From the NCBI RefSeq assembly GCF_000515315.1, contig NZ_KI911562.1:2192501-2256500 (forward strand): 64,000 nucleotides of DNA, read 5' to 3'. Origin of the DNA: Asinibacterium sp. OR53. GTDB taxonomy: Bacteria; Bacteroidota; Bacteroidia; Chitinophagales; Chitinophagaceae. Shown here in pieces: positions 36,611 through 44,624 of the stretch (positions within the stretch are counted from its first letter, which is position 1; each line of letters starts with the position of its first letter). A program made the position numbers and the translations under genes. Below the pieces are notes generated by a model. It was given only the letters and a program-made list of their open reading frames with translations. It was not told the origin of the DNA and ran no database searches.

Positions 36611-37954
36611 TTAAAATTCTTTTTTCTTTTCTTTTGGCAAGTGCTGGAGATCTTTTTGGTAATACTTAGCCCAGCCATTGCTGCAAGCGAAGACCACCGG
36701 TTTGCCCAAAAGATGCTCAACCCATACAGGGATTGCAAAATAACGACGATCGGTAAAATATTCGAAGTATTTATGGCTGTCCTCATCGGCTGTACCCAGG
36801 ATATTGCGGGCTACAAAATCACCGCAGAAGCTGGCCCAGGGAAGCCCCACCACACCCAGTATAAAGTGAATACGCGGATTGGAAGCATCGCGTACAATGG
36901 TAGGCAACAGGTCACGTGTGGTATCGATCAGGCCAGGCCAATATTGAATAAAATGCAGGTCGCGCAGAAAAGGGAAATGCGATTTAAAACGTTTGTGCAC
37001 ACCGTCGATCACATCTTCATGGTTCCAGGCTTTGGGAAGAAAAGTCGTAATGGCATTGCCACCGCCAAGTAAAATACGGTTGCCTTCCACCAAACGCCAG
37101 TAAGAATATACCAATGTACTATCCCACATCTGCAAGTCATCTCCCGATGGATACAGCTGGTACAATTCCTGGTCATTCAACGGCTCACTGATGCTTAAAA
37201 AAGTTTGTGCATGAAATACTTCATCGGCCACTTTGTTGAATTGATGCTCCATTTTATCGATGGCAACAATGATCTGGCCGGCAGCAACAGAGCCGGCATG
37301 CGTATATGCTGTATTGCCTTCGATGCGTAACACTTCGGTACTCTCATAAATATCAATACCCGCTTCCTGTAAATGATGCTTCATGCCTTGCAGGTATTGC
37401 AGCGGGTTGATGCCATAAGTATCGGTATACCTTACAGCACCTGTAAACCCGGCAGAACCTACCAGGTTGTCCAGCTCTTGTTTATTGTAGAGGGTCTGGT
37501 TGGTAAAACCCACATGCTTCCTGCATTTCATCTCATCCTGTACATCCTGCCAGCCGCTTTTGCCAATGCCCATAAAAAGACTGTCCTGCACCCTGAAATC
37601 GCAATTGATGTGGTATTTCGTTACATATTCTTTGATCAGTGCAATGCCCTTGACCGGTACTTCCCATATTTCATTCGCTCCCTTCAACCCATAACGCCTC
37701 ACCAATTGTGATAATTCCAGTTCACTATCGGGTGTGAGAAAACCGGCGCTGCGACCGCTGGAACTACCGCCCAGGATATTTTTCTCAAGCAATACGACAG
37801 ACAAACCCTTGTTCATCAAAGCCGCTGCTGCACTTACGCCCGACATGCCACCCCCGATGATCAGCACATCGCATTTGCGGTGTGCCTGCAAAGGTTTGCA
37901 GAACATATATTTTTCTTCCAATAATGTAGTTACCCACCAGTTTTGAATGATCAT
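36611..37954 (-). CDS. FAD-dependent amine/amino-acid oxidoreductase (DAO family)
   Basis: Resembles gamma-glutamylputrescine oxidase and glycine oxidases. The FAD motif DVLIIGGGMSGVSAAAALMNKGLSVVLLEK (about 29-58), GRSAGFLTPDSELELSQLVRRYG, AGSVAAGQIIVAI and the C-terminal GVVGLPWASFCGDFVARNIL fit the DAO fold. 447 aa. The first 4 bases of its coding region overlap the end of the upstream class A protein gene. The C-terminal tail is lysine-rich (KEKKKEF). The substrate is unknown. Confidence 0.8.
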   Translation of the reverse strand: MIIQNWWVTTLLEEKYMFCKPLQAHRKCDVLIIGGGMSGVSAAAALMNKGLSVVLLEKNILGGSSSGRSAGFLTPDSELELSQLVRRYGLKGANEIWEVPVKGIALIKEYVTKYHINCDFRVQDSLFMGIGKSGWQDVQDEMKCRKHVGFTNQTLYNKQELDNLVGSAGFTGAVRYTDTYGINPLQYLQGMKHHLQEAGIDIYESTEVLRIEGNTAYTHAGSVAAGQIIVAIDKMEHQFNKVADEVFHAQTFLSISEPLNDQELYQLYPSGDDLQMWDSTLVYSYWRLVEGNRILLGGGNAITTFLPKAWNHEDVIDGVHKRFKSHFPFLRDLHFIQYWPGLIDTTRDLLPTIVRDASNPRIHFILGVVGLPWASFCGDFVARNILGTADEDSHKYFEYFTDRRYFAIPVWVEHLLGKPVVFACSNGWAKYYQKDLQHLPKEKKKEF

Positions 37955-39222
37955 GGTATTGCTTTTTTAAAGGCAAATTTGCTCAGGTTGGGTTGATGAG
38001 AACGTTTCCGGTTTTGTTCATATTCATATATGATCCTGCCTACTTCTTTAAAGAAAGGATAACCGGTTTCTTCATACTCGTATTTGTCATCGTTCAAAAT
38101 TCCATCGCGATTAACATATATGACACCAGAGAGCATGAATTCAATTTTTTTCTCGAAGTCAACGATATAAGCTGCATCGGTAAGATAGCCATAAGACCAT
38201 CCCGTTTTATTAAAGATACGGATATTGGAAGGTATTTTTTGACGGCCATCTTTGAACAGGAAGAATTTGGTATAGCTGTCGAAATAGGTGGTGGTGTCAT
38301 AGCGTGGATGCTCACTTTCAGAAGGGTATTCCGACATATACCGGTATAAGAGTTGTTCATCCTCATCCGATAAATGGAATCGTTTCGATGCAGGAACCGA
38401 TTGAGGAAAGAGCACCGACTGAAGTATCTGTTGCAGGTCTTCCAACGGAAAATTGTTGTGCCGCGTGAAATCCATCGGTTGATGAATGAGTGAATCGTGA
38501 CGGTCGTAAAAAGCATTTCCTACCAATGCCTGCTTACTGTAATCGAATGGAATATCGCTGTATGCGGCAGGTTGTTGATATAGCAATGTTCCATTCTTTT
38601 CAAAGCGGATAGCGTTCGTATGACGGTTTTCTTCTTCACTCATAGGTGTAAACCGCCGCACAATGCGTATATCAGGATAACCTTTGCTCCATAAAGTACG
38701 GTTGAGTGTTGCCTGTCCCACGAATTCATACAAGCGGTTGTATGCATCATTATCACTGATGAGGAATATTTTTTTGATGTAGTGTTCAACAGAAGGATAA
38801 CCATCTGCGGAAGAACTATCGCTCCATACGGCAGACTGGGAACTGAAGCTGCTATCGGTTAACATATGTGTTCGCCTGTCAACCCCATATTTACTGAGCG
38901 TGCGTAATTTTTCCAACGCCACCAACGCAGTAGGTAGTTTAACTGTAGAAGCAGGATTGAAATACCGGTTACGGTCTACATGCAGGTAATGATTTTTGAA
39001 ATGAGGCCGGTTGTTGGCGTCGCGGTTGATTTCTGTATAGATGATCTGGTATTGAAAACTGTCGGGATGGTTCAATACCTTTTGCAGCAGCGGTGGCGCT
39101 TTACTGTTCAGCAGTTGTTGCAGCCAGGGATCTGTTTTTTCCTGGGCAGGAACGAGGCGGGGGCACAGCAGGAGCAGCAACAGCCAGACAGCTTGTTGTC
39201 GGTGGAGAAATAAAATACGCAT
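37951..39222 (-). CDS. Class A beta-lactamase-fold serine hydrolase
   Basis: Signal peptide to about residue 26 (LVPAQ). The class A active site is complete: STVK (Ser92/Lys95), SDN (156-158) and KTG (339-341). The spacing of SxxK to SDN (about 64) is near class A, but SDN to KTG (about 180) is longer than in true beta-lactamases, and the glutamate of the omega loop is not evident. 423 aa versus about 290 for ordinary class A enzymes. It may be a penicillin-binding or peptidoglycan-related hydrolase; resistance should not be assumed. First in a three-gene minus run. Confidence 0.75.
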   Translation of the reverse strand: MRILFLHRQQAVWLLLLLLCPRLVPAQEKTDPWLQQLLNSKAPPLLQKVLNHPDSFQYQIIYTEINRDANNRPHFKNHYLHVDRNRYFNPASTVKLPTALVALEKLRTLSKYGVDRRTHMLTDSSFSSQSAVWSDSSSADGYPSVEHYIKKIFLISDNDAYNRLYEFVGQATLNRTLWSKGYPDIRIVRRFTPMSEEENRHTNAIRFEKNGTLLYQQPAAYSDIPFDYSKQALVGNAFYDRHDSLIHQPMDFTRHNNFPLEDLQQILQSVLFPQSVPASKRFHLSDEDEQLLYRYMSEYPSESEHPRYDTTTYFDSYTKFFLFKDGRQKIPSNIRIFNKTGWSYGYLTDAAYIVDFEKKIEFMLSGVIYVNRDGILNDDKYEYEETGYPFFKEVGRIIYEYEQNRKRSHQPNLSKFAFKKAIP

Positions 39223-39334
39223 GATGATGAACTGTTTGCGAACTAAATAGAACTAAATATAAATACAAATTCCGTTTCATGTTTTTTTTGGCATGGCATT
39301 TGGAAATACAAGACATGAATCAAACAATATTGTA

Positions 39335-39907
39335 ATGAAAAAGATTATGATGGTAATGGGAGCATTCCTGATGGTATGCTGCTTTACAAAAGCAAAGGCG
39401 CAGGTTATGGGAGTAAAGGGCGGTTTCAGCATAGCGGATATATCCAGTACTGGTGGCAATAGCCGTACCAGCGGACATGCAGGTTTGTTTTTCAATTCAT
39501 TGCTTACAAAATCATCAAGAAATTGGTATATCCAGCCGGAGATATTGTATTCCGGTGAAGGCGAAAGATTCCAGACACCGGTGGGCGACAGGGTGATTGC
39601 ATTGAGTTATATCAATGTGCCTGTGATGTTCCAATACTATCCTGCCAGGCAGGTTTATGTGGAAGCGGGCCCGCAACTGGGAATGCTGGTAGGCGCGGCC
39701 GACAAGGATCCCAGCAGCAAAATAAATGTCATGAGCGATTATAATAAGTTCGCATTGAGTGCTGGCCTGGGAGTGGGGATACAGGCAACGGATCAGATAG
39801 GGTTCGACGCGCGATATAATTTTGGTCTTACCAACATTGTAGCCAATACCAATTCCTTGCATTATAGCAATGTGCTGCAGGTAGGGGTTGCGGTGAGGAT
39901 AAAATAA
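39335..39907 (+). CDS. PorT-like outer membrane beta-barrel protein
   Basis: Signal peptide MKKIMMVMGAFLMVCCFTKAKAQ, then GVKGGFSIADISSTGG, NWYIQPEILYSGEG, NVPVMFQYYPARQVYVEAGPQLGMLVGA and ALSAGLGVGIQATDQIGFDARYNFGLTNI. These are the blocks of the small eight-stranded PorT/OMP_b-brl family in Bacteroidota. 190 aa from ATG 39335; the frame is open from 39293, but the signal peptide sets the start. Function unknown. Confidence 0.82.
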   Translation: MKKIMMVMGAFLMVCCFTKAKAQVMGVKGGFSIADISSTGGNSRTSGHAGLFFNSLLTKSSRNWYIQPEILYSGEGERFQTPVGDRVIALSYINVPVMFQYYPARQVYVEAGPQLGMLVGAADKDPSSKINVMSDYNKFALSAGLGVGIQATDQIGFDARYNFGLTNIVANTNSLHYSNVLQVGVAVRIK

Positions 39908-39954
39908 AACCAGCAGGCAACAACGAATAAACAACAGCAACAACAGGTAAAACA

Positions 39955-39982
39955 AAGGCCTTACCGATATCGGTAAGGCCTT
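39955..39982. terminator. Bidirectional terminator, perfect 28-bp palindrome
   Basis: A perfect palindrome of 28 bases centred on GATATC (arms AAGGCCTTACCGAT). It lies 48 bases after the porin stop and 4 bases before the stop of the convergent small gene, so it can serve both. Confidence 0.75.
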
Positions 39983-39986
39983 ATTG

Positions 39987-40295
39987 TTATTGCGGCTCAT
40001 TGGTTGAGTCGCCGGGTTGTTGGTGTTTGTTTCGCACATGAAGTATATGTGCCGCTTCCACCAATCTTTCCATTTTTTCATAAAAGAAAAGTATAGAGCC
40101 TCTCTCGTGCTGATCAAGACCATCAGAAAAGTCTCCGTTCACCGTGGTTTTCAGCCAAAGCCATAAAAGCTCTCTCACATCCGGGAGATGCGCGTAATCA
40201 AAAAGTTCATCGATTACCAGCAGGGGATGCTCAACCTCTTCTTTGCTGAGTTTTCTGGAATGGGATTCCCATTCCGGGTACTGTGTCAAAGGCAT
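39987..40295 (-). CDS. Hypothetical protein, 102 aa
   Basis: Not recognised. 102 aa, no signal peptide, start MPLTQYPEWESHSRKLSKEEVEHP, helical and Leu/Trp-rich in the middle (LRELLWLWL-like stretch about 40-50), ending with a polar tail. It has its own terminator and coding-like composition, so I think it is real. It could be a small cytoplasmic protein found in related Chitinophagaceae; the function is unknown. Confidence 0.6.
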   Translation of the reverse strand: MPLTQYPEWESHSRKLSKEEVEHPLLVIDELFDYAHLPDVRELLWLWLKTTVNGDFSDGLDQHERGSILFFYEKMERLVEAAHILHVRNKHQQPGDSTNEPQ

Positions 40296-40657
40296 TTTTT
40301 ACTGTTTTTAATAGTGATCAATCGCTCTTTGCTTGCTGGACTTTTTGTGCGATGCTGTGCACAATACCCCGGGGTTTGTATTGTTACAAAGCAGTTGTTA
40401 GTATACAACCACTTCCCCGATAGTGGCGGTATACTTTGGGTTCGTTTTACGAGATAGGTTTGGACCGTAGATTTGTCTTGTAGGTTGACGGATGGTTCTG
40501 CATACCCGCTGTGAGTTAAGACAAATTACCGTATAAACAACCATTGTGATGTCATACAGATTGATTTACTTCGTAAAACATTTCAGCCACAATAATAGTA
40601 ATATTTCTATTAATAATAAAATTTTTAGCAAACTTATTTCTAATAAATTTATCCACA
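40296..40657. other. Intergenic region with tandem -7 boxes
   Basis: 360 bases without a gene that I can support. Two TAnnTTTG boxes point right (TAGGTTTG 40455-40462, TAGATTTG 40468-40475) about 190 bases before the next start. The last 80 bases are AT-rich, with a near-consensus TAAATTTA box at 40644-40651. Confidence 0.4.
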
Positions 40658-41059
40658 TTGACGATCATTGAACGCTTATACCAATACATGGATTTTCGTG
40701 GTCTCTCTGCTTATGAAGTAGAACATGCCTGCAGCATATCCAACGGATATCTTGGCAAGCAGCGAAAGAAACAGGGAGCCGTAGGTACCGATATCCTGGA
40801 AAGAATCAAAACACAGTATCCAGAGCTCAGCATCATCTGGCTCTTTTCAGGCAGGGGTAATATGCTCATCGATGCAAGCCTGCCGCCTGAAGAACAATTG
40901 GCCTACGAAATGAATGAAGAGAAAGCAGCCTATCTCACTTCCAAAGATGAAATCATCGCACTCCTCAGGACCCAGGTAATATTGTTGGAAAATGCACTGA
41001 CCGACAAACAAAAACTGATCACACTGCTGGAAAAAGAAACAGAAAGAAAAAAGCCGTAA
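40658..41059 (+). CDS. HTH-type protein with coiled-coil tail
   Basis: 133 aa. The N-terminal MTIIERLYQYMDFRGLSAYEVEHACSISNGYLGKQRKK region looks like a Cro/CI-type helix-turn-helix (about 1-60) of the short Bacteroidota class related to phage repressors. The C-terminus (about 85-130) is a heptad-like helix (ALLRTQVILLENALTDKQKLITLLEKE), probably for dimerisation. The start is a TTG (no upstream ATG), 6 bases after a TAAATTTA box, so the mRNA may be leaderless. It ends in the terminator at 41049-41091. The target is unknown. Confidence 0.65.
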   Translation: MTIIERLYQYMDFRGLSAYEVEHACSISNGYLGKQRKKQGAVGTDILERIKTQYPELSIIWLFSGRGNMLIDASLPPEEQLAYEMNEEKAAYLTSKDEIIALLRTQVILLENALTDKQKLITLLEKETERKKP

Positions 41060-41091
41060 GCAAATGAACGCATCATTTTCTTACGGCTTTT
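41049..41091. terminator. Bidirectional terminator between HTH gene and gcvP
   Basis: 12-bp perfect stem AAAAGCCGTAAG (41049-41060) / CTTACGGCTTTT (41080-41091) with a 19-base loop and T-rich flanks. It contains the stop codon of the HTH gene. Confidence 0.8.
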
Positions 41092-41112
41092 GGTTTTGAT
41101 CAACGGTATAGC

Positions 41113-43992
41113 TTATGCATTTTCTGCGTAAGCCGAAACAGGTTCGCAAGTGCATACCAGGTTGCGATCACCGTGTGTGTTATTCACCCTCGCCACGCTC
41201 GGCCAGAATTTATTCTGTGTAACATAGTACAATGGAAACGCTGCTTCCTTACGTGAATAGGCATGCGGCCATTCATCACCACAAACAACGGCTTGCGTAT
41301 GTGGTGCATGCTTAAGCGGATTATCGGCTTTGTCGGAATGTCCTTCCTCTATAGCCCTGATCTCTTCATAAATTGAGATCAATGCATCACAGAAACGATC
41401 GAGTTCGGCTTTATCCTCACTCTCGGTAGGTTCAATCATAATAGTGCCCGGAACAGGAAAACTCAGTGTGGGCGCATGGAAACCATAATCGATCAAACGC
41501 TTGGCCACATCTTCTGCTTCAATACCCACGCTTTGTTTGAACGGTCGCAGGTCAACAATGAACTCGTGCGCACAGGTTCCATTGCTGCCGGTGTACAATA
41601 TCTTATAGTATTTTTCAAGCCGCGCTTTCATGTAATTGGCATTCAGGATGGCATATTCAGTTGCCATCTTCACACCATCTGCACCCAGCATTTTGATATA
41701 AGCATAGCTGATGAGCAGGATGCTGGCCGATCCGTAAGGCGCCGCACTTACAGCCAACCGGCCATTGCCTGTGTTGGCATGACCGGGAAGGTATGGAGCG
41801 AGTTTGTCGTTCACACAAATAGGGCCCATGCCGGGACCGCCACCGCCATGCGGGATAGCGAAGGTTTTGTGCAGGTTGAGGTGACACACATCGGCGCCAA
41901 TGGTACCCGGACTGGTCAGTCCTACCTGCGCATTCATATTCGCTCCATCCATGTACACAAGACCACCATTCTCGTGTATGATATTGCAGATGTCTTTGAT
42001 GGTTTCTTCAAAAACACCATGGGTCGATGGGTAAGTAACCATCAACACACCCAATGTGTCTTTGTATTGTACTGCTTTTTCTTTCAGATCAGCTACATCG
42101 ATATTTCCTGCATCATCACATTTTACCACCACCACTTTGAAACCGGCCATGACCGCACTGGCAGGATTGGTGCCGTGCGCACTGATAGGTATCAACACTA
42201 CATTGCGATGTGCCTGGTTATGCGCCGCATGATATGAGCGGATAGACAACAGACCGGCATATTCACCCTGAGCGCCGCTATTAGGTTGGAGGCTGCAGGC
42301 AGTAAAGCCGGTGATCTGGCAAAGAAATGCACTGAGTTCTTCAATGATCTGCTGGTATCCTGTTGCCTGTTCTGCGGGAACAAAAGGATGAAGACCGCCG
42401 AACTCAGGCCAGCTCACAGGAATCATTTCAGTAGCGGCATTCAATTTCATCGTACAACTGCCCAAACTGATCATGCTGGTATTCAGTGAAAGGTCTTTGT
42501 TTTCCAGTTGTTTCAGGTAACGCATCATCTGGCTCTCGCTGCGGTGTGTATTGAACACAGGGTGTGTTAAATATTCAGAGCTACGCAGCAGGGCATTGGG
42601 TAACTGGTAAGCAACACCGTTTGCATTGGCTGCTGTTAACAGATAGCCCGTACTTTTCTCGGTAAGTGATTCAAATATTTTGATGATGGTATTAGCATCT
42701 TCTATGGATGTGGTTTCGTCTATGCTGATATGCACAGTGCCATCGGCTGCATAATGGAAATTGGTATGGAATTTCTCTGCCATTTTTTTCAAAGCCGCCG
42801 CATCAACACCTGCAACATGCAGTGTGTCGAAATAGAACGCATTCTTTTGTTCAATACCCAGCTTGCTCAATCCTTTGGCTACCGCTTGTGTCAATGCATG
42901 TACCCGGGAAGCGATGGCTTTGAGTCCAGCTGCACCATGATACACAGCATACATAGCCGCCATATTGGCCAGCAATGCCTGCGCCGTACAAATATTAGAC
43001 GTTGCTTTTTCGCGTTTGATGTGTTGCTCCCTCGTTTGCAAAGCCATACGCAATGCACGGTTGCCCTGCGCATCGATGCTCACGCCGATCAACCTGCCGG
43101 GCATGCCGCGTTTGAATTCGTCTTTGGTGGCAAAGAAAGCGGCGTGCGGACCACCATATCCCATCGGAACGCCAAAACGTTGTGTGTTGCCAACGGCCAC
43201 ATCTGCACCCAGTTCTCCGGGAGGAGTGAGTAAAGTGAGTGCCAATATATCGGTGGCCATGATCACCAATCCGCCTGCTGCATGCACCTGTTCAATGAAA
43301 GCGCGCTGGTCTTCAACAGCACCGTGACTATTGGGGTATTGCAGGATGGCACCAAAATAAGTATTGTCCAGAGACGCAGTATGATAATCGCCATATACCA
43401 GTTCAATACCAATGGGTGTTGCCCTGGTAACCAATACGTCTTTGGTCTGTTGGAAAATGCTATTGTCAACAAACAACCTGGGTTTGCTGATCACATCCGT
43501 TTTATTCAGGTGATGAAAGATCATGGCCATGGCTTCTGCGGCGGCAGTGGCTTCATCGAGCAATGAAGCGTTGGCTATGGGCAGTCCCGTGAGATCAGCC
43601 ACCATGGTCTGGAAGTTCAACAGGCTCTCTAACCGGCCCTGTGAAATCTCGGCCTGGTAAGGGGTGTACTGTGTGTACCATCCCGGGTTCTCAAAAACGT
43701 TGCGGAGAATGACACTGGGTGTGATAGTGCCGTAATAACCCTGACCAATATAATTTTTATACACCTTGTTTTTGGCCGCTACTTTTTTCAACTCGCTGAG
43801 GTATTCAAACTCACTGATGGCCGCGGGAAGATCGAGTGGCTTTTTAATACGAATGGCATCAGGAACGGTTTTGCCAACCAGCTCTTCCAGTGTAGAGGCG
43901 CCGATGGTCTTTAACATGGCTTGGGTGTCTTGTTCACCGGGACCAATATGCCTGTGTTGAAATTCAACGGACTGTTCTTCAAATAACTTCAT
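41113..43992 (-). CDS. gcvP: Glycine dehydrogenase (decarboxylating), P protein
   Basis: P protein of the glycine cleavage system: decarboxylates glycine with PLP and passes the aminomethyl group to lipoyl-GcvH. 959 aa from ATG 43992. Motifs: [12 protein letters not shown] at the N-terminus, [39 protein letters not shown], and in the C-terminal half [20 protein letters not shown] and [22 protein letters not shown] with the PLP lysine in LHKTF. The frame is open upstream to 44136, but similarity starts at 43992. The other gcv genes are not adjacent. Confidence 0.95.
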   Translation of the reverse strand: MKLFEEQSVEFQHRHIGPGEQDTQAMLKTIGASTLEELVGKTVPDAIRIKKPLDLPAAISEFEYLSELKKVAAKNKVYKNYIGQGYYGTITPSVILRNVFENPGWYTQYTPYQAEISQGRLESLLNFQTMVADLTGLPIANASLLDEATAAAEAMAMIFHHLNKTDVISKPRLFVDNSIFQQTKDVLVTRATPIGIELVYGDYHTASLDNTYFGAILQYPNSHGAVEDQRAFIEQVHAAGGLVIMATDILALTLLTPPGELGADVAVGNTQRFGVPMGYGGPHAAFFATKDEFKRGMPGRLIGVSIDAQGNRALRMALQTREQHIKREKATSNICTAQALLANMAAMYAVYHGAAGLKAIASRVHALTQAVAKGLSKLGIEQKNAFYFDTLHVAGVDAAALKKMAEKFHTNFHYAADGTVHISIDETTSIEDANTIIKIFESLTEKSTGYLLTAANANGVAYQLPNALLRSSEYLTHPVFNTHRSESQMMRYLKQLENKDLSLNTSMISLGSCTMKLNAATEMIPVSWPEFGGLHPFVPAEQATGYQQIIEELSAFLCQITGFTACSLQPNSGAQGEYAGLLSIRSYHAAHNQAHRNVVLIPISAHGTNPASAVMAGFKVVVVKCDDAGNIDVADLKEKAVQYKDTLGVLMVTYPSTHGVFEETIKDICNIIHENGGLVYMDGANMNAQVGLTSPGTIGADVCHLNLHKTFAIPHGGGGPGMGPICVNDKLAPYLPGHANTGNGRLAVSAAPYGSASILLISYAYIKMLGADGVKMATEYAILNANYMKARLEKYYKILYTGSNGTCAHEFIVDLRPFKQSVGIEAEDVAKRLIDYGFHAPTLSFPVPGTIMIEPTESEDKAELDRFCDALISIYEEIRAIEEGHSDKADNPLKHAPHTQAVVCGDEWPHAYSRKEAAFPLYYVTQNKFWPSVARVNNTHGDRNLVCTCEPVSAYAENA

Positions 43993-44018
43993 AGCAATAG
44001 CTGTTTTTTCAGACGCCG

Positions 44019-44026
44019 CAAAGGTA
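44019..44026 (-). promoter_or_regulatory. -7 box of gcvP
   Basis: Minus strand TACCTTTG, 26 bases before the gcvP start, leader about 21 bases. No obvious -33 TTG. Confidence 0.4.
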
Positions 44027-44097
44027 AGATGATATACTGTTAAAAAAACGCTGTCGTAACCGGCTGGGGAAAAGCCGGGCCTAACCGGTGAGAATGG

Positions 44098-44105
44098 TAT
44101 CTTTG
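44098..44105 (+). promoter_or_regulatory. -7 box of the YkgJ-like gene
   Basis: TATCTTTG fits TAnnTTTG, with the ATG at 44127 about 15 bases past the expected start of transcription. The two divergent boxes (this and gcvP's) are about 70 bases apart. Confidence 0.45.
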
Positions 44106-44126
44106 TCATCGACCGAAAACCAGTGA

Positions 44127-44624
44127 ATGGATGCAATCAACATGGATAATTGGGAGAAAAAGTCTGCCGAGCACCAAAAGCAATACCGGCAGTACTTGCA
44201 ACGGGCCGATAAGCAAAAGACATTGAAACTGCTGCCGCGCCTGCATGAAGAGGCTTTTGAACAGATCAACTGCCTGCAATGCGCCAATTGTTGTAAAAAC
44301 TACTCCCCGCGCTTCAAAACCCCTGATATCAAACGGATCAGCAAGCACCTTAAGCTGAAAGAAAGTGTTTTCATCGATACGTACCTCCGGTTGGATGAAG
44401 ACGGCGACTATGTGGTGAAGAACAGTCCCTGTCCTTTTTTGGGAGAAGGAAACTATTGCTCCATTTATGAGCAGCGTCCTTCCGATTGTCACCGCTTTCC
44501 TTACACAGATGAAGATGTTTTATTGAAACGTCCCGCCATCACACTGAAAAATTCGAGTTTCTGTCCCGCAGTGCATTATGTATTAGAGAAACTTTTGCAT
44601 ATTCTTGCGAAAAACAGCCTATGA
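44127..44624 (+). CDS. YkgJ-family cysteine-cluster protein
   Basis: Putative zinc- or iron-binding protein. [11 protein letters not shown] gives the C-x2-C-x2-CC cluster (about 49-56), with further Cys in [31 protein letters not shown] and a late FCPAVHY. 165 aa. An alternative ATG at 44142 would remove 5 residues. The stop overlaps the start of the antiporter gene by 4 bases, so the two are translationally coupled. Function unknown. Confidence 0.8.
   Translation: MDAINMDNWEKKSAEHQKQYRQYLQRADKQKTLKLLPRLHEEAFEQINCLQCANCCKNYSPRFKTPDIKRISKHLKLKESVFIDTYLRLDEDGDYVVKNSPCPFLGEGNYCSIYEQRPSDCHRFPYTDEDVLLKRPAITLKNSSFCPAVHYVLEKLLHILAKNSL

Noticed and set aside
37951-39222. Beta-lactam resistance gene
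   Set aside because: Motifs are present, but length, spacing and context do not support calling it a resistance enzyme.
41476-42237. 253-aa open frame opposite gcvP
   Set aside because: Antisense to a conserved glycine dehydrogenase, no start signal and an unlikely composition (His/Cys/Phe-rich).
43993-44127. Glycine riboswitch upstream of gcvP
   Set aside because: The gap is about 130 bases and lacks the recognisable glycine aptamer core; a plain -7 box is present instead.
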